A stretch of 64,000 nucleotides of DNA, from NCBI GenBank assembly GCA_910587235.1, contig CAJUKD010000001.1, positions 1 through 64,000 of the forward strand, read 5' to 3'. The stretch comes from an uncultured Muribaculaceae bacterium (lineage in GTDB: Bacteria; Bacteroidota; Bacteroidia; Bacteroidales; Muribaculaceae). The translations under genes and the position numbers were made by a program. How positions within the stretch are numbered: the first letter of the stretch is position 1; every line of letters starts with the position of its first letter. Positions 51,176 to 60,378 of the stretch are shown piece after piece. Under the pieces are notes generated by a model that did no database searches, had not been told where the DNA came from, and worked only from the letters and a program-made list of their open reading frames with translations.

Positions 51176-52006
51176 ATGTCAGACGAAGTTATACGCATTG
51201 ATCTTGACGGTGTGCTGAGGCAACGATTGCCGCGTCATTACCGCTATATTCCGGGATTCCTGATTCGCGCCGCCGAGCGTTTCATACGTCAGGACGGACT
51301 AAACCGGCTTCTTGAAAGCAATGCTGGACGTACGGGAGCGGAATTTTGCCGCGGTATGCTTTCCGATCTCGACATAAGCTGTGATATAATAGGAGAGGAA
51401 AATTTGCCGGGTGTGGCTGATTGCCGCAAACTTTTTGTGTGCAATCATCCGCTTGGAGCACTCGACGGTGTAATTTTTATAGATTACATAGCACGTCGAT
51501 ACGGAGAGCCGCTATATTTTGTGGTCAATGACCTTCTTATGGCAGTCAAACCGCTGACGCCGGTGTTCCTTCCTATAAACAAACATGGTCGCCAGTCGCG
51601 CGACGCAGCAGCGGCCATAGAGGAGGCTTTTGCCGGCACGAGGCCGATAATAATGTTTCCCGCAGGGATGGTGTCGCGACGTAAAGGGCGTGTCATCACG
51701 GATTTACGATGGCACACCATGTTCGTCAACCATGCTATAAAATACAATCGTGATATAGTGCCGGCGTTTTTTGAAGGTAAAAACACCGATTTCTTTTATC
51801 GCTTTGCACGCTTTCGGGAGCGCTTGGGCATAAAGTTCAACATAGAGATGTTGCGTCTGCCCGCAGAGATGTTCCACAGCTGCGGCAAGCGCTATCGCCT
51901 GTATTTCGGTAAGACTATTCTTGTGTCGGAGCTTCGAGGAGGTCATGAAGCCCGGACAACGGCTGAAGCTATACGGCGTATTGTCTATGATTTGCCGGAA
52001 CAGTAA
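51176..52006 (+). CDS. Lysophospholipid/ornithine-lipid-type acyltransferase
   Basis: PlsC-superfamily acyltransferase of 276 residues. The HX4D motif is HPLGALD, with Asn-His before it (CNHPLGALDG), and the acceptor-binding segment is FPAGMVSRRKG. It resembles the hemolysin-like acyltransferases that finish ornithine or glycine lipids (OlsA/GlsA type) in Bacteroidetes. A GNAT-like N-acyltransferase, which would complete such a pathway, is not adjacent, so the lipid cannot be assigned. It has its own -7 box. It differs from the compact acyltransferase at 33896-34438. Confidence 0.85.
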   Translation: MSDEVIRIDLDGVLRQRLPRHYRYIPGFLIRAAERFIRQDGLNRLLESNAGRTGAEFCRGMLSDLDISCDIIGEENLPGVADCRKLFVCNHPLGALDGVIFIDYIARRYGEPLYFVVNDLLMAVKPLTPVFLPINKHGRQSRDAAAAIEEAFAGTRPIIMFPAGMVSRRKGRVITDLRWHTMFVNHAIKYNRDIVPAFFEGKNTDFFYRFARFRERLGIKFNIEMLRLPAEMFHSCGKRYRLYFGKTILVSELRGGHEARTTAEAIRRIVYDLPEQ

Positions 52007-52022
52007 TGATTGCGTATATTTG
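51991..52022 (+). promoter_or_regulatory. Bacteroidetes promoter for the TPR/PD40 gene
   Basis: TTTG (51991-51994), a 20-base spacer, then TATATTTG (52015-52022): both exact. The -33 element lies inside the 3' end of the acyltransferase gene. The start is 37 bases downstream of the -7 box. Confidence 0.72.
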
Positions 52023-52059
52023 TGCTTGATACTGAAAAAACGGTCATCCGGATATTATA

Positions 52060-53499
52060 ATGAAATATTTCTCGAATATATTCTCCTTCCGCCGCTCCGC
52101 GGCGACGGCATCGCTTCTGGCTGTCTTTGCTCTTGTTGCGTCGGCAGCGCCGATCGATGATGCAAAAAAACTGTATTTCGATGAAAAATATGAAGAGGCT
52201 CTTCATCAGCTCGAGCGCCTTGTCAAGCGTTCGCCACGCGACGGTACAGCCAATTTCTATCTCGGTGCGACGCTTCGTGCACTCGGTCGGGAGTCCGATG
52301 CCGTGGCGCCCCTGAAAAAAGCAGAGGAGCGCGGTGTGCTTGACGCTTCGCGGATTCTTGCCGAAATGGCTCTTGCCGAATATCGTGTCGACGATGCCGA
52401 CAACCACCTGTCGGCATGGAGCACGGCTATGAAAAAAAAGAAAAAGGCTATGCCGGAAGAATATGAAAACATGAGTTCAATGCTTCTGCGTATGCGTAAC
52501 ATGCTCGACAGGGTGGAAAAGATAGAGGTAATAGATTCCATTAATGTCGATGCCGACGATTTTTTTCGTTATTATCGTCTTTCGAAGCAGGCCGGACGGC
52601 TTGTGTCGGCTGCACGTCTGCCGGGAAGCGGTGCTTCGGTGATTTATATTCCAGAGAGCAACAGCGAGATGTTGTGGGCGGCTCCTGACAGTACGGGTTG
52701 TTACAGCCTTTATGAAAGCTCTGTTCTCGACGACGGCACTGTCGAACACCCGGCTCCGGCCGATGAAGCACTCGGAGAAGGCGGATCTGCCAATTATCCT
52801 TTCCTTATGTCGGACGGCATGACCCTCTATTATGCCAACGACGGAGAAAACTCTCTCGGAGGTTATGACATATTCATGACCTCACGTTCCGACGGCGAAG
52901 GAGGCGGATACCTGAAACCGCAGAACATAGGCATGCCTTACAATTCGCCCTACAACGACTATATGCTCGCAATCGACGAGGTGACCGGTCTGGGGTGGTG
53001 GGCTTCCGACCGCACCCGGATTCCGGGAAAAGTGACGATCTATGTATTCATACCCTCGCAGATGCGTGTCAATTATCCATTGTCCGACGAGCATCTGACA
53101 GAACTTGCGCGTCTGACTTCTATATCCCTTACCTGGAATCCGGACGCTGACTATTCTGCATTGAGGGCAAAAATATTCAGTGCCGACACGGCAGCTTCGT
53201 CCGATATGGAAAATGCCATGCCTGTTTTCCTTATGGACATGGGCAACGGCAAGGTTTACACCTCCCTTTCCGACTTCAAACGGGAGGAAGGCAGACGCTC
53301 TATGGTGGAGTATCTCGGCGAGCGTGTCCGCTTGCGCAAGTTGCTCGAAAGCCTTGATGCGATGCGCGTGCGTTATGCCGCCGGCGAAACGTCGCTGACT
53401 GCAAAAATTCTTGATATGGAAGCCGAGGAACGCGACATACGCGGCAATCTTGAAGTGTTGAGGAATGCCGTGGTAAGAAACGAAACTGTCGGACGTTAA
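52060..53499 (+). CDS. Exported TPR and PD40 repeat protein
   Basis: Protein of 479 residues with a signal peptide (SAATASLLAVFALVASAA). Residues ~30-145 are TPR-like helices (DDAKKLYFDEKYEEALHQLERLV, then ANFYLGATLRALGRESDAV). Residues ~170-330 are WD40-like/PD40 beta-propeller repeats (NYPFLMSDGMTLYYANDGENSLGGYDIFMTSR, then PQNIGMPYNSPYNDYM). A long coiled-coil-like C-terminus follows (KREEGRRSMVEYLGERVRLRKLLESL). This architecture is typical of periplasmic scaffold proteins of Bacteroidetes, such as those around gliding/type IX systems, but no catalytic residues are visible and the function is not known. Confidence 0.83.
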   Translation: MKYFSNIFSFRRSAATASLLAVFALVASAAPIDDAKKLYFDEKYEEALHQLERLVKRSPRDGTANFYLGATLRALGRESDAVAPLKKAEERGVLDASRILAEMALAEYRVDDADNHLSAWSTAMKKKKKAMPEEYENMSSMLLRMRNMLDRVEKIEVIDSINVDADDFFRYYRLSKQAGRLVSAARLPGSGASVIYIPESNSEMLWAAPDSTGCYSLYESSVLDDGTVEHPAPADEALGEGGSANYPFLMSDGMTLYYANDGENSLGGYDIFMTSRSDGEGGGYLKPQNIGMPYNSPYNDYMLAIDEVTGLGWWASDRTRIPGKVTIYVFIPSQMRVNYPLSDEHLTELARLTSISLTWNPDADYSALRAKIFSADTAASSDMENAMPVFLMDMGNGKVYTSLSDFKREEGRRSMVEYLGERVRLRKLLESLDAMRVRYAAGETSLTAKILDMEAEERDIRGNLEVLRNAVVRNETVGR

Positions 53500-53519
53500 C
53501 ATTAAAAACATCTGGATCA

Positions 53520-54971
53520 ATGACAGCTTTCATTATAGCTCTTGTTTTGCTTGTCGCCGGATATTTTGTATATGGCCTGGTGGTGGAACGCATCATCGGA
53601 ATCGACCCTTCACGCTTGATGCCATGCCGGACCAAGTGCGACGGGGTGGATTATATTCCTATGGCCACATGGCGCGTATTTCTCATCCAGTTTCTGAATA
53701 TAGCGGGACTTGGCCCCATATTCGGTGCGATAATGGGTGTGATGTTCGGTCCGGCGGCATTTCTGTGGATCGTATTCGGTACTATCTTTGCCGGGGCAGT
53801 CCATGACTTCGTGTCGGCTATGATGTCGGTTCGCAGTGGAGGCGATTCGTTGCCCGAGCTTGTCGGACGTGAGCTGGGTTCGGCTGTCAGGCAGCTTATG
53901 TGTGTGATTTCGGTAGGGCTGTTGGTTCTTGTCGGTGCCGTTTTCGTTGTCACACCATCCGACCTGCTTGCCGGCATGACTCCCGGCTGGGCTGATGGAA
54001 CGTTCTGGATATGTGTAATCTTTACCTATTACGCACTTGCCACACTTTTGCCTGTCGACCGTCTGATCGGCCGTCTGTATCCTGTTTTCGGTGCGGCATT
54101 GTTGTTTATGGCACTCGGATTGTTGTGCTATCTGCTTTTCAGCGGCATTGATATTCCGGTTGATTTTGCCGGTGGCCTGCAGTCGCGTTACGGAGGCGAA
54201 GGACATCCGGTGTTTCCTATGATGTTCGTAAGCATAGCCTGTGGTGCGATTTCCGGTTTTCATGCCACACAGTCGCCCATGATGGCGCGCTGCCTTAAGA
54301 ATGAAAAGCTCGCGCGTCCTGTATTCTATGGCGCCATGGTGGCCGAAGGGCTTGTGGCTCTCGTCTGGGCTGCCGCGGCCATAGCTTTTACAGGCGGTTA
54401 TGAAGGACTTCAGGAGTATATGTCCTCGCACAATGGTGCGGGCGCGCTTGTCCGCGAGATTTCCATAGCCTGGCTCGGTACTTTCGGCGGCATTCTTGCC
54501 ATTCTCGGAGTGGTTGCCGCGCCAATAACTACAGGCGATACGGCTTTGCGCTCGGCGCGCCTTATAATTGCCGACTTCATGGGTTTCGACCAGAAAAATA
54601 TCTGGCGCAGACTGCTGATCACGTTGCCTTTGTTTGCCGCTACTTTTGGCCTTATGATGATGGATTTCAGCATTCTCTGGCGCTATTTCGCGTGGACGAA
54701 CCAGATGCTCGCGACATTTACCCTTTGGGCAGCAGCGGTATATCTTGCGCGCCACGGCCGTTTTTTCTATATATGTCTTTTGCCGGCAATGTTCATGACA
54801 GCTGTCGTAGTTACATATTTTTTCTACGCCCCGTCGCCTGAAGGTCTGGGTCTGTCGATCACCATGTCCGCCGCCATAGGAATCGCCGCCGTGCTGATTG
54901 CATTGACGCTGTTTTGCCGCTATCTCTATCTTCTGCGTAGCGGACGCCGGATCCATGATCCGGGTTATTGA
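53520..54971 (+). CDS. cstA: CstA-family carbon starvation / pyruvate transporter
   Basis: Polytopic inner-membrane protein of 483 residues with about 12-14 hydrophobic segments. The family signatures QFLNIAGLGPIFGAIMGVMFGPAAFLWIVFGTIFAGAVHDFVSAMMSVRSGG and GFHATQSPMMARCLKNEK are clear. It is the short form (about 480 residues), as usual in Bacteroidetes, lacking the longer C-terminus of E. coli CstA (~700). CstA and BtsT import pyruvate in E. coli; peptide uptake has also been reported. It lies 20 bases after the TPR/PD40 gene and precedes a PHP phosphatase gene, so the three may form one transcript. Confidence 0.93.
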   Translation: MTAFIIALVLLVAGYFVYGLVVERIIGIDPSRLMPCRTKCDGVDYIPMATWRVFLIQFLNIAGLGPIFGAIMGVMFGPAAFLWIVFGTIFAGAVHDFVSAMMSVRSGGDSLPELVGRELGSAVRQLMCVISVGLLVLVGAVFVVTPSDLLAGMTPGWADGTFWICVIFTYYALATLLPVDRLIGRLYPVFGAALLFMALGLLCYLLFSGIDIPVDFAGGLQSRYGGEGHPVFPMMFVSIACGAISGFHATQSPMMARCLKNEKLARPVFYGAMVAEGLVALVWAAAAIAFTGGYEGLQEYMSSHNGAGALVREISIAWLGTFGGILAILGVVAAPITTGDTALRSARLIIADFMGFDQKNIWRRLLITLPLFAATFGLMMMDFSILWRYFAWTNQMLATFTLWAAAVYLARHGRFFYICLLPAMFMTAVVVTYFFYAPSPEGLGLSITMSAAIGIAAVLIALTLFCRYLYLLRSGRRIHDPGY

Positions 54972-54994
54972 AAATTTAAAAATCATTCTGCAGG

Positions 54995-55828
54995 ATGAAC
55001 CTGATTGAACTTGTTGCCGATTCCCGCCTTTATACACTTCATAGCCATACACCTTACTGCGACGGCCATGCTTCGGTGGCCGAGATGGCAGATGCCGCTG
55101 TCGCTGCCGGATTCACACTATACGGATTCACGCCGCACAGTCCGGTGCCTATAGATTCGCCATGCAACATGTCAAAGGCCGATGTGGATGCCTATCTTGC
55201 GGATGTGGCTGATGTCGTGCGCAAACATGAAGGTTCGGGATGTACCTTTCTTTCAGGCATGGAGATAGACTATCTTGGCCGTGAATGGGGCCCTTCACAT
55301 CCTTATTTCGCATCGTTGCCGCTTGATTATACTATCGGCTCCGTGCATTTCATTCCATCGCAGGAGGGCGATATGGTCGATATCGACGGCAGTTTCGAGA
55401 ACTTCCGCCGTAAGATGGACGTAAATTTCCACGGAGATATTGAATATGTAGTGCGTACATTTTTCAGTCGTTCAGCCGATATGATCGAGGCGGGCGGCTT
55501 TGATATTCTTGGACATTTCGATAAAATAGCCCAGAATGCAGGATGTTATTCTCCGGGTATCGAGGATACTCCGCTTTATCGCCGTCTGGTCGATGGGCTT
55601 ATCGACATGATTGCCGACCGTCGCTTGTTGACTGAAATCAATACCAAGGCTTATGCACGCTTCGGCCGCTTTTTCCCGGCCGAACGCCATTTCCGTCGTA
55701 TTGTCGATGCCGGAGTGCCTGTTCTGGTGAACAGCGACGCACATTATCCCGACCTTATCAACGCATCGCGAAATGAAGCTTTCGAGCTTCTTGACCGCCT
55801 TAAATCCGACAACTTATGCCGCGTGTGA
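54995..55828 (+). CDS. PHP-family histidinol-phosphatase-like hydrolase
   Basis: Metal-dependent phosphatase of 277 residues of the PHP superfamily, resembling HisK-type histidinol phosphatases. The metal-binding motif is LHSHTPYCDGHASV at the N-terminus, followed by FTPHSPVPID, SGMEIDYLG, GSVHFIP, ILGHFDKI and a final SDAHYPDLI. No histidine biosynthesis gene is adjacent, and the family also contains other sugar-phosphate phosphatases, so the substrate is uncertain. It overlaps the following U32 gene by 13 bases, which means translational coupling. Confidence 0.88.
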   Translation: MNLIELVADSRLYTLHSHTPYCDGHASVAEMADAAVAAGFTLYGFTPHSPVPIDSPCNMSKADVDAYLADVADVVRKHEGSGCTFLSGMEIDYLGREWGPSHPYFASLPLDYTIGSVHFIPSQEGDMVDIDGSFENFRRKMDVNFHGDIEYVVRTFFSRSADMIEAGGFDILGHFDKIAQNAGCYSPGIEDTPLYRRLVDGLIDMIADRRLLTEINTKAYARFGRFFPAERHFRRIVDAGVPVLVNSDAHYPDLINASRNEAFELLDRLKSDNLCRV

Positions 55829-57663
55829 TAGAACTTCTTGCCCCGGCACGCAACGCCGACATAGCCATAGAGGCTGTGCGCCATGGTGCCGATGCCGTTT
55901 ATATAGGAGCACCGGCATTCGGTGCACGAGCCGCGGCCGGAAACTCGGTGGACGAAATCGCGCGCGCAGTCGGATTCGCCCACAGCTATGGAGCCGCGGT
56001 CTATGTAACGCTCAATACTATTTTGTACGACTCCGAGCTGGAGGATGCACGGCGGCTTGTCGGCGAACTTTACCGCATAGGTGTCGATGCCCTTATAGTG
56101 CAAGATATGGCTTATCTTGAAATGGATCTGCCTCCCATACCGCTACATGCCAGTACGCAGTGCGACATACGCGAAGTGGCAAAGGCTCGCCGTCTTGCCC
56201 GTGCCGGATTCTCGCAGCTTGTGCTGCCTCGCGAGTTTTATGTCGCCGAGATAAAAGCTGTTTCCGAAGCTGTCGACGTGCCTCTTGAGGTTTTTGTTCA
56301 CGGAGCTTTGTGCGTCAGCTACAGCGGCGACTGTCAGGCCGGTCAGCTTGCTATGGGGCGCAGTGCCAACCGCGGGGCTTGTCCGCAGATGTGCCGTCTG
56401 CCTTATGACCTGCTTGCTCCGGATGGTTCTGTTATCGAGTCCGGTCGGCATTTCCTGTCCTTGCGGGATTTATGCCGTATCGACAGCCTCGAAGAGTTGA
56501 TAGCGGCGGGTGCGACATCTTTTAAAATCGAGGGTCGCCTGAAGGATGCCTCCTACGTCAAAAATGTCGTGGCGGCATATTCGCAGGCTCTCGATGCTAT
56601 TGTAGAGCGCTCAGGTGGGGCACTTGTGCGGCGTTCGCAGGGGCGTGTGACATACTCTTTTACGCCTGACCTCAACCGTACTTTCAACCGAGGATATACA
56701 TCGTACTTTTTTCATGGGCGCCCTTCGAATATGGCTTCGATGGCTACTCCCAAGTGGGTGGGTGCCGAAGTCGGACGTGTGATCCGTCCGTATGACCGTT
56801 GTCGCGGATTTTTCGTGGCTGATTTGTCGGAGGAGCTTGCCAATGGCGACGGCTTGAGTTTCTTTGATCGTACCGGACGCTTCGTGGGTTTCCGTCTGAA
56901 CCGTGCCGACGGCTCAAGGCTTTATCCTGCGACACCTGTGGATGTCGCTTCAGGAACAGTTATTTACCGCAACAGCGACCGTATTTTCCTCGACCGTCTT
57001 GAAGCGTCTGCAGCCGAACGCCGTATAGGCTTGAAAGGCGTTTTGCGCAGTGTGCCCTACGATCGCATTGTCCTCGAACTGGAGGATGAACGGGGTGCCT
57101 CGGTGTCGGTGTCGGCTATATGTCCGGAGCAGCAGTCGCAACGTCCCCAGCAGGAGTACCGCGTGTCGCAGCTTTCCAAACTGGGTGCGACGGTTTATAC
57201 TCTCGACTCGCTCGACGACCGGATCGGCGACCGTTTTGTTCCGGCTTCTGTACTCTCGGCTTTGCGACGCGATGCGGTGGCGGCAATGGATTCATGCCGT
57301 GCGGCACGTCTGCCGTACGACCGTCGTCGCCCGGACACCCTCGATGATAACGCCTTTGCCGGCGAATCACCGTTGAGCTATCATGATAATGTGGCTAATG
57401 TGCTGGCGGCGCGTTTCTATCACCGCCACGGCGCCACGATTGGCGAACAGGCTGTGGAAGTAGAGGATAAAGCTGAAGGTGAACGGGTGGTGATGACGAC
57501 GCGTTATTGTCTGCGTCGCGAGTTAGGAGCCTGTCTGCGTTCTAAAAATGCAGGAAAGCTCCCGTCGCCGCTTTATCTGCGATCCAGGGACATACTTTAC
57601 CGTCTTGATTTCGACTGCGACCGCTGCGGAATGAAGCTTGTTCTAAATCCCGTGTCACGATGA
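55816..57663 (+). CDS. Peptidase U32-family RNA hydroxylation protein (RlhA-like)
   Basis: Protein of 615 residues. The N-terminal U32 domain keeps VIELLAPARNADIAIEAVRHGADAVYIG. It also has the Cys-rich iron-sulfur segment GALCVSYSGDCQAGQLAMGRSANRGACPQMCRLPYDL, and SFKIEGRLKDASYVKNVVAAY. The second half is a DUF3656-like domain with FNRGYTSYFFHG, and further Cys occur at the end (DFDCDRCGMKLVLNP). E. coli members RlhA and TrhP hydroxylate 23S rRNA C2501 and tRNA U34 using prephenate; the DUF3656 part fits RlhA more than TrhP. The older peptidase annotation is doubtful. It overlaps the PHP gene. Confidence 0.9.
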   Translation: MPRVIELLAPARNADIAIEAVRHGADAVYIGAPAFGARAAAGNSVDEIARAVGFAHSYGAAVYVTLNTILYDSELEDARRLVGELYRIGVDALIVQDMAYLEMDLPPIPLHASTQCDIREVAKARRLARAGFSQLVLPREFYVAEIKAVSEAVDVPLEVFVHGALCVSYSGDCQAGQLAMGRSANRGACPQMCRLPYDLLAPDGSVIESGRHFLSLRDLCRIDSLEELIAAGATSFKIEGRLKDASYVKNVVAAYSQALDAIVERSGGALVRRSQGRVTYSFTPDLNRTFNRGYTSYFFHGRPSNMASMATPKWVGAEVGRVIRPYDRCRGFFVADLSEELANGDGLSFFDRTGRFVGFRLNRADGSRLYPATPVDVASGTVIYRNSDRIFLDRLEASAAERRIGLKGVLRSVPYDRIVLELEDERGASVSVSAICPEQQSQRPQQEYRVSQLSKLGATVYTLDSLDDRIGDRFVPASVLSALRRDAVAAMDSCRAARLPYDRRRPDTLDDNAFAGESPLSYHDNVANVLAARFYHRHGATIGEQAVEVEDKAEGERVVMTTRYCLRRELGACLRSKNAGKLPSPLYLRSRDILYRLDFDCDRCGMKLVLNPVSR

Positions 57664-57967
57664 AGGCTTTCCAGACTTCGGACTATTGAATTGTAATTGT
57701 GTAGTTTCACGTAAACTTGCTGTTAAGTGTAATTCCGTATTCTTATGGTGCTTCCATGTGGGTATGTGCCGGGGGTGGTATATATATGATCTTTTGCGGA
57801 AGTGTATCGCAGGATATTTCGGGCCGTGTTTCTGTATGAGCTGCTCCGCGGCAACAACGGTCATAGCGAGAAAAGATTCGGTTTTGTCGCCTTTTTTCGA
57901 GAAATTGCACATTTTCAAGCTTTTTGTGCTTTAAAATTTTAAGTGTCATTATGACGCAATTTTCATA

Positions 57968-57975
57968 TACCTTTG
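57968..57975 (+). promoter_or_regulatory. Distal candidate -7 box upstream of ptb
   Basis: TACCTTTG, exact TAnnTTTG match; no TTTG at the expected -33 distance. 128 bases before the start. Confidence 0.4.
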
Positions 57976-58062
57976 CCTATAGGAATAGCCTGACTTTTGT
58001 CAGATGGTATAATTTGTGTCCTTTTACGATATTTTTGCTTTTTATTTCTTGTGATTTCAATA

Positions 58063-58070
58063 TAAATTTG
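58063..58070 (+). promoter_or_regulatory. Proximal candidate -7 box for ptb-buk
   Basis: TAAATTTG, exact TAnnTTTG match, 33 bases before the ptb start. A TTTG lies upstream but 25 bases away, longer than usual. Confidence 0.55.
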
Positions 58071-58103
58071 CACTTTTGCAAAAAATAATTACGAAATAAA
58101 ACC

Positions 58104-59006
58104 ATGAAAACCTTTGAAGATGTAGTCGATCTCTTTCGCTCTCATGTATCTCGTAAACGTGTGGCTGTTGTATGTCCCGATGATGAAAGTACTGTAGGTG
58201 CGATACGTCGTTGTGTTGATGATAAACTTGCTGAAATCATTCTTGTGACATCAGGCCGTGAAAGCCGTGAGCTTGATGAATTCATGGCTGCCAATTCCGA
58301 CAAGGTGCGTACGGTTGAATGCACGTCGGTAGATGACGCCGCACGCCGAGGAGTTGCTCTGGTACGTGAAGGCAATGCCGACGTGCTTATGAAAGGTAGT
58401 ATAAATACCGACAATCTTTTGCGTGCGGTTCTCGACAAGGAATGCGGGCTTTTGCAGAAAGGTGCCGTTATGTCGCATCTGACGGCAGTCGATACACCTG
58501 TCTATGACCGGCTGATATTTTTCTCCGACGCGGCGGTGATTCCTCGTCCGACACTTGAACAGTTCGAGGCTATGATACGCTACGATGTTGATATATGTCA
58601 TAAAATCGGTATAGCCGAACCCAAGGTCGCCCTCATACACTTCACAGAAAAGGTAAATTCCAAATTCTCGCATACTCTCGACTATGTCGAATTGAAATCC
58701 AAGGCTGCCGCCGGAGAGTTCGGCAATGCAATTGTCGACGGTCCCATGGACGTCAAGACGGCATGTGACGCCCATAGCGGAGAGATGAAAGGCATATCGT
58801 CGCCGGTTGTCGGCAAAGCCGATATTCTTATATTCCCGACTCTTGAGGCTTCGAATACATTCTATAAGACTATGTCGCTTTTCGGTCGGGCAACCATGGC
58901 CGGAGTGATTTGCGGAACTATTGCTCCGGTGGTCGTACCTTCGAGAGCCGATACAGCCGATTCCAAGTTCTACAGCCTTGCCCTCGCCTGTGTGGCCGCA
59001 GGCTGA
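58104..59006 (+). CDS. ptb: Phosphate butyryltransferase
   Basis: Converts butyryl-CoA (or branched acyl-CoA) and phosphate to acyl-phosphate. The 300 residues belong to the phosphate acetyl/butyryl transferase family: VAVVCPDDESTVGAIRRC, GNADVLMKGSINTDNLLRAVLDKE, HFTEKVNSKFSHTLDYVEL, GPMDVKTACDAHSGEMKGISSPVVGKADILIFPTLEASN. The following gene, buk, is the matching kinase. Bacteroidales ptb-buk pairs may make butyrate or branched-chain acids such as isovalerate, and sequence cannot decide between them. The region between the genes is short (47 bases). Confidence 0.94.
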   Translation: MKTFEDVVDLFRSHVSRKRVAVVCPDDESTVGAIRRCVDDKLAEIILVTSGRESRELDEFMAANSDKVRTVECTSVDDAARRGVALVREGNADVLMKGSINTDNLLRAVLDKECGLLQKGAVMSHLTAVDTPVYDRLIFFSDAAVIPRPTLEQFEAMIRYDVDICHKIGIAEPKVALIHFTEKVNSKFSHTLDYVELKSKAAAGEFGNAIVDGPMDVKTACDAHSGEMKGISSPVVGKADILIFPTLEASNTFYKTMSLFGRATMAGVICGTIAPVVVPSRADTADSKFYSLALACVAAG

Positions 59007-59053
59007 CATACTCTTTTCTCCGAATCAGAACATCACAAAACAAACTACCTTGC

Positions 59054-60124
59054 ATGAAAAAGATCCTCGTCATCAATCCCGGTTCCACTTCAACCAAAGT
59101 AGCCCTCTATCACGACGACAAGCCTGTGTGGAAAGAAAGTATTACGCACACGGCTGAGGAGGTGGCACGCTTCGAACATCCGAACGAACAACTTGAAATG
59201 CGCGATTCGGCAATGCACAGCGCGCTTCGCGAAGCCGGAATACCTCTTGATTTTGATGCCGTGATAGCTCGTGGCGGTTTGTTGAAGCCGACTCCCGGTG
59301 GTATATATATAATTGATGACAAGGTCAAGCAAGACCTTATTCATGCACGTATGGAGCATGTGTGCAACCTTGGCGCCCTGATGGCCGACGATATAGCTAA
59401 AGAGATAGGATGCCCCGCATACATAGCCGACCCGGAGGTCGTGGACGAACTTATGCCTCAGGCACGTCTGTCCGGTTTGCCCGAATTGCCACGTCATTCG
59501 ATTTTCCATGCGCTCAACGGCAAATCCGTGTCACGCATCTATGCCGATTCCATTGGCCGACGTTATGAAGATCTGAATCTGATAGTGGTGCATCTTGGCG
59601 GCGGTATTTCAGTGGCCGCGCACCGTAAGGGCAGGGTAGTGGATGTCAACAATGCTCTAAATGGCGACGGCCCGTTCAGTCCAGAGCGTGCCGGCACACT
59701 TCCTGCCGACCAGCTTGCCGAAATGTGCTTCAGCGGTAAGTATACTTTGCGTGAGGTCAAGAATATGATTAACGGCCGTGGTGGTCTTGCCGCTCATCTG
59801 GGCACGAAAGATGTTGCAGAGATTGCAAAACGTGCAGCAAAAGGTGAAGAGCCTTTCCGCTCTGTTCTGGAAGCCATGGCATATTCAGTGGCAAAGGAGG
59901 TCGGAGCACGTGCCGTAGCCCTAAAAGGCAAAGTAGATGCGATAATCGTGACCGGCGGCATAGCACACAGCGATTACTTTGTGTCGCATCTGTCGGAATG
60001 GATATCATTCATAGCTCCTATTGTACTGCGTCCGGGTGAGGATGAAGTAAGTTCCCTCGCTTATAATGCACTTGGTGCCCTTAACGGTCGTATGACCGTA
60101 AAAAAATACCATCCGGTCGATTAG
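59054..60124 (+). CDS. buk: Butyrate kinase
   Basis: Acetate/butyrate kinase family protein of 356 residues that turns butyryl-phosphate and ADP into butyrate and ATP. The start is the ATG at 59054 (MKKILVINPGSTSTKVALYHDD); longer readings run back into ptb. The phosphate-binding NPGSTSTKVA, RGGLLKPTPGGIYIID, HLGGGISVAAHRKGRVVDVNNALNGDGPFSPERAGTLP and TGGIAHSDYFV are all present. It is the second gene of the ptb-buk operon, with a terminator hairpin 34 bases past the stop. Confidence 0.95.
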   Translation: MKKILVINPGSTSTKVALYHDDKPVWKESITHTAEEVARFEHPNEQLEMRDSAMHSALREAGIPLDFDAVIARGGLLKPTPGGIYIIDDKVKQDLIHARMEHVCNLGALMADDIAKEIGCPAYIADPEVVDELMPQARLSGLPELPRHSIFHALNGKSVSRIYADSIGRRYEDLNLIVVHLGGGISVAAHRKGRVVDVNNALNGDGPFSPERAGTLPADQLAEMCFSGKYTLREVKNMINGRGGLAAHLGTKDVAEIAKRAAKGEEPFRSVLEAMAYSVAKEVGARAVALKGKVDAIIVTGGIAHSDYFVSHLSEWISFIAPIVLRPGEDEVSSLAYNALGALNGRMTVKKYHPVD

Positions 60125-60157
60125 CCGTTGCTATTATTTTGATTTTTAGAATTTAGA

Positions 60158-60185
60158 GGGGTGTATCCGTATCAGGATATGCCCC
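60158..60185 (+). terminator. Terminator of ptb-buk
   Basis: An 11-bp stem with two G-U pairs (60158-60168 with 60175-60185) and a 6-base loop, followed by TTGTTATGTTTT. Confidence 0.6.
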
Positions 60186-60291
60186 TTGTTATGTTTTATG
60201 GAATTCATTAGTGCATGACCTGTTGACTTCCAATATAATAATTTATGAATATTTATGTGATTGATTTGTGTTTATGATGGAAAATACAACT

Positions 60292-60299
60292 TATCTTTG
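60292..60299 (+). promoter_or_regulatory. Candidate -7 box for the CotH gene
   Basis: TATCTTTG, exact TAnnTTTG match. The leader to the preferred ATG at 60379 would be about 75 bases. Confidence 0.5.
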
Positions 60300-60378
60300 C
60301 GGAAACTGAATGTAGAGAATGTCACTATTTAAATGGCTCTGTGCCGATTGTGTTTTAATCATATCATTGAAAGGTGAA

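Larger units (their letters stand above)
57664..58103. other. Intergenic region upstream of ptb
   Basis: The 440 bases hold no convincing gene on either strand; the open frames are Cys-rich or low-scoring and lack ribosome sites. Toward the right are two exact TAnnTTTG sequences (57968-57975 and 58063-58070) and a small palindrome CTGAC-TTTT-GTCAG (57990-58003). The left 280 bases show no recognisable structure. Confidence 0.6.

Noticed and set aside
53610..55052. Long open frame (480 codons) on the minus strand opposite cstA
   Set aside because: The frame is a codon-bias artefact of the membrane gene; its translation is Lys/Arg/His/Gln-rich low-complexity sequence with no signature.
57655..57934. 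Small open frames on both strands between the U32 gene and ptb
   Set aside because: They lack ribosome sites, begin with poor start codons or overlap oddly, and their Cys/Trp-rich or random composition does not look coding.
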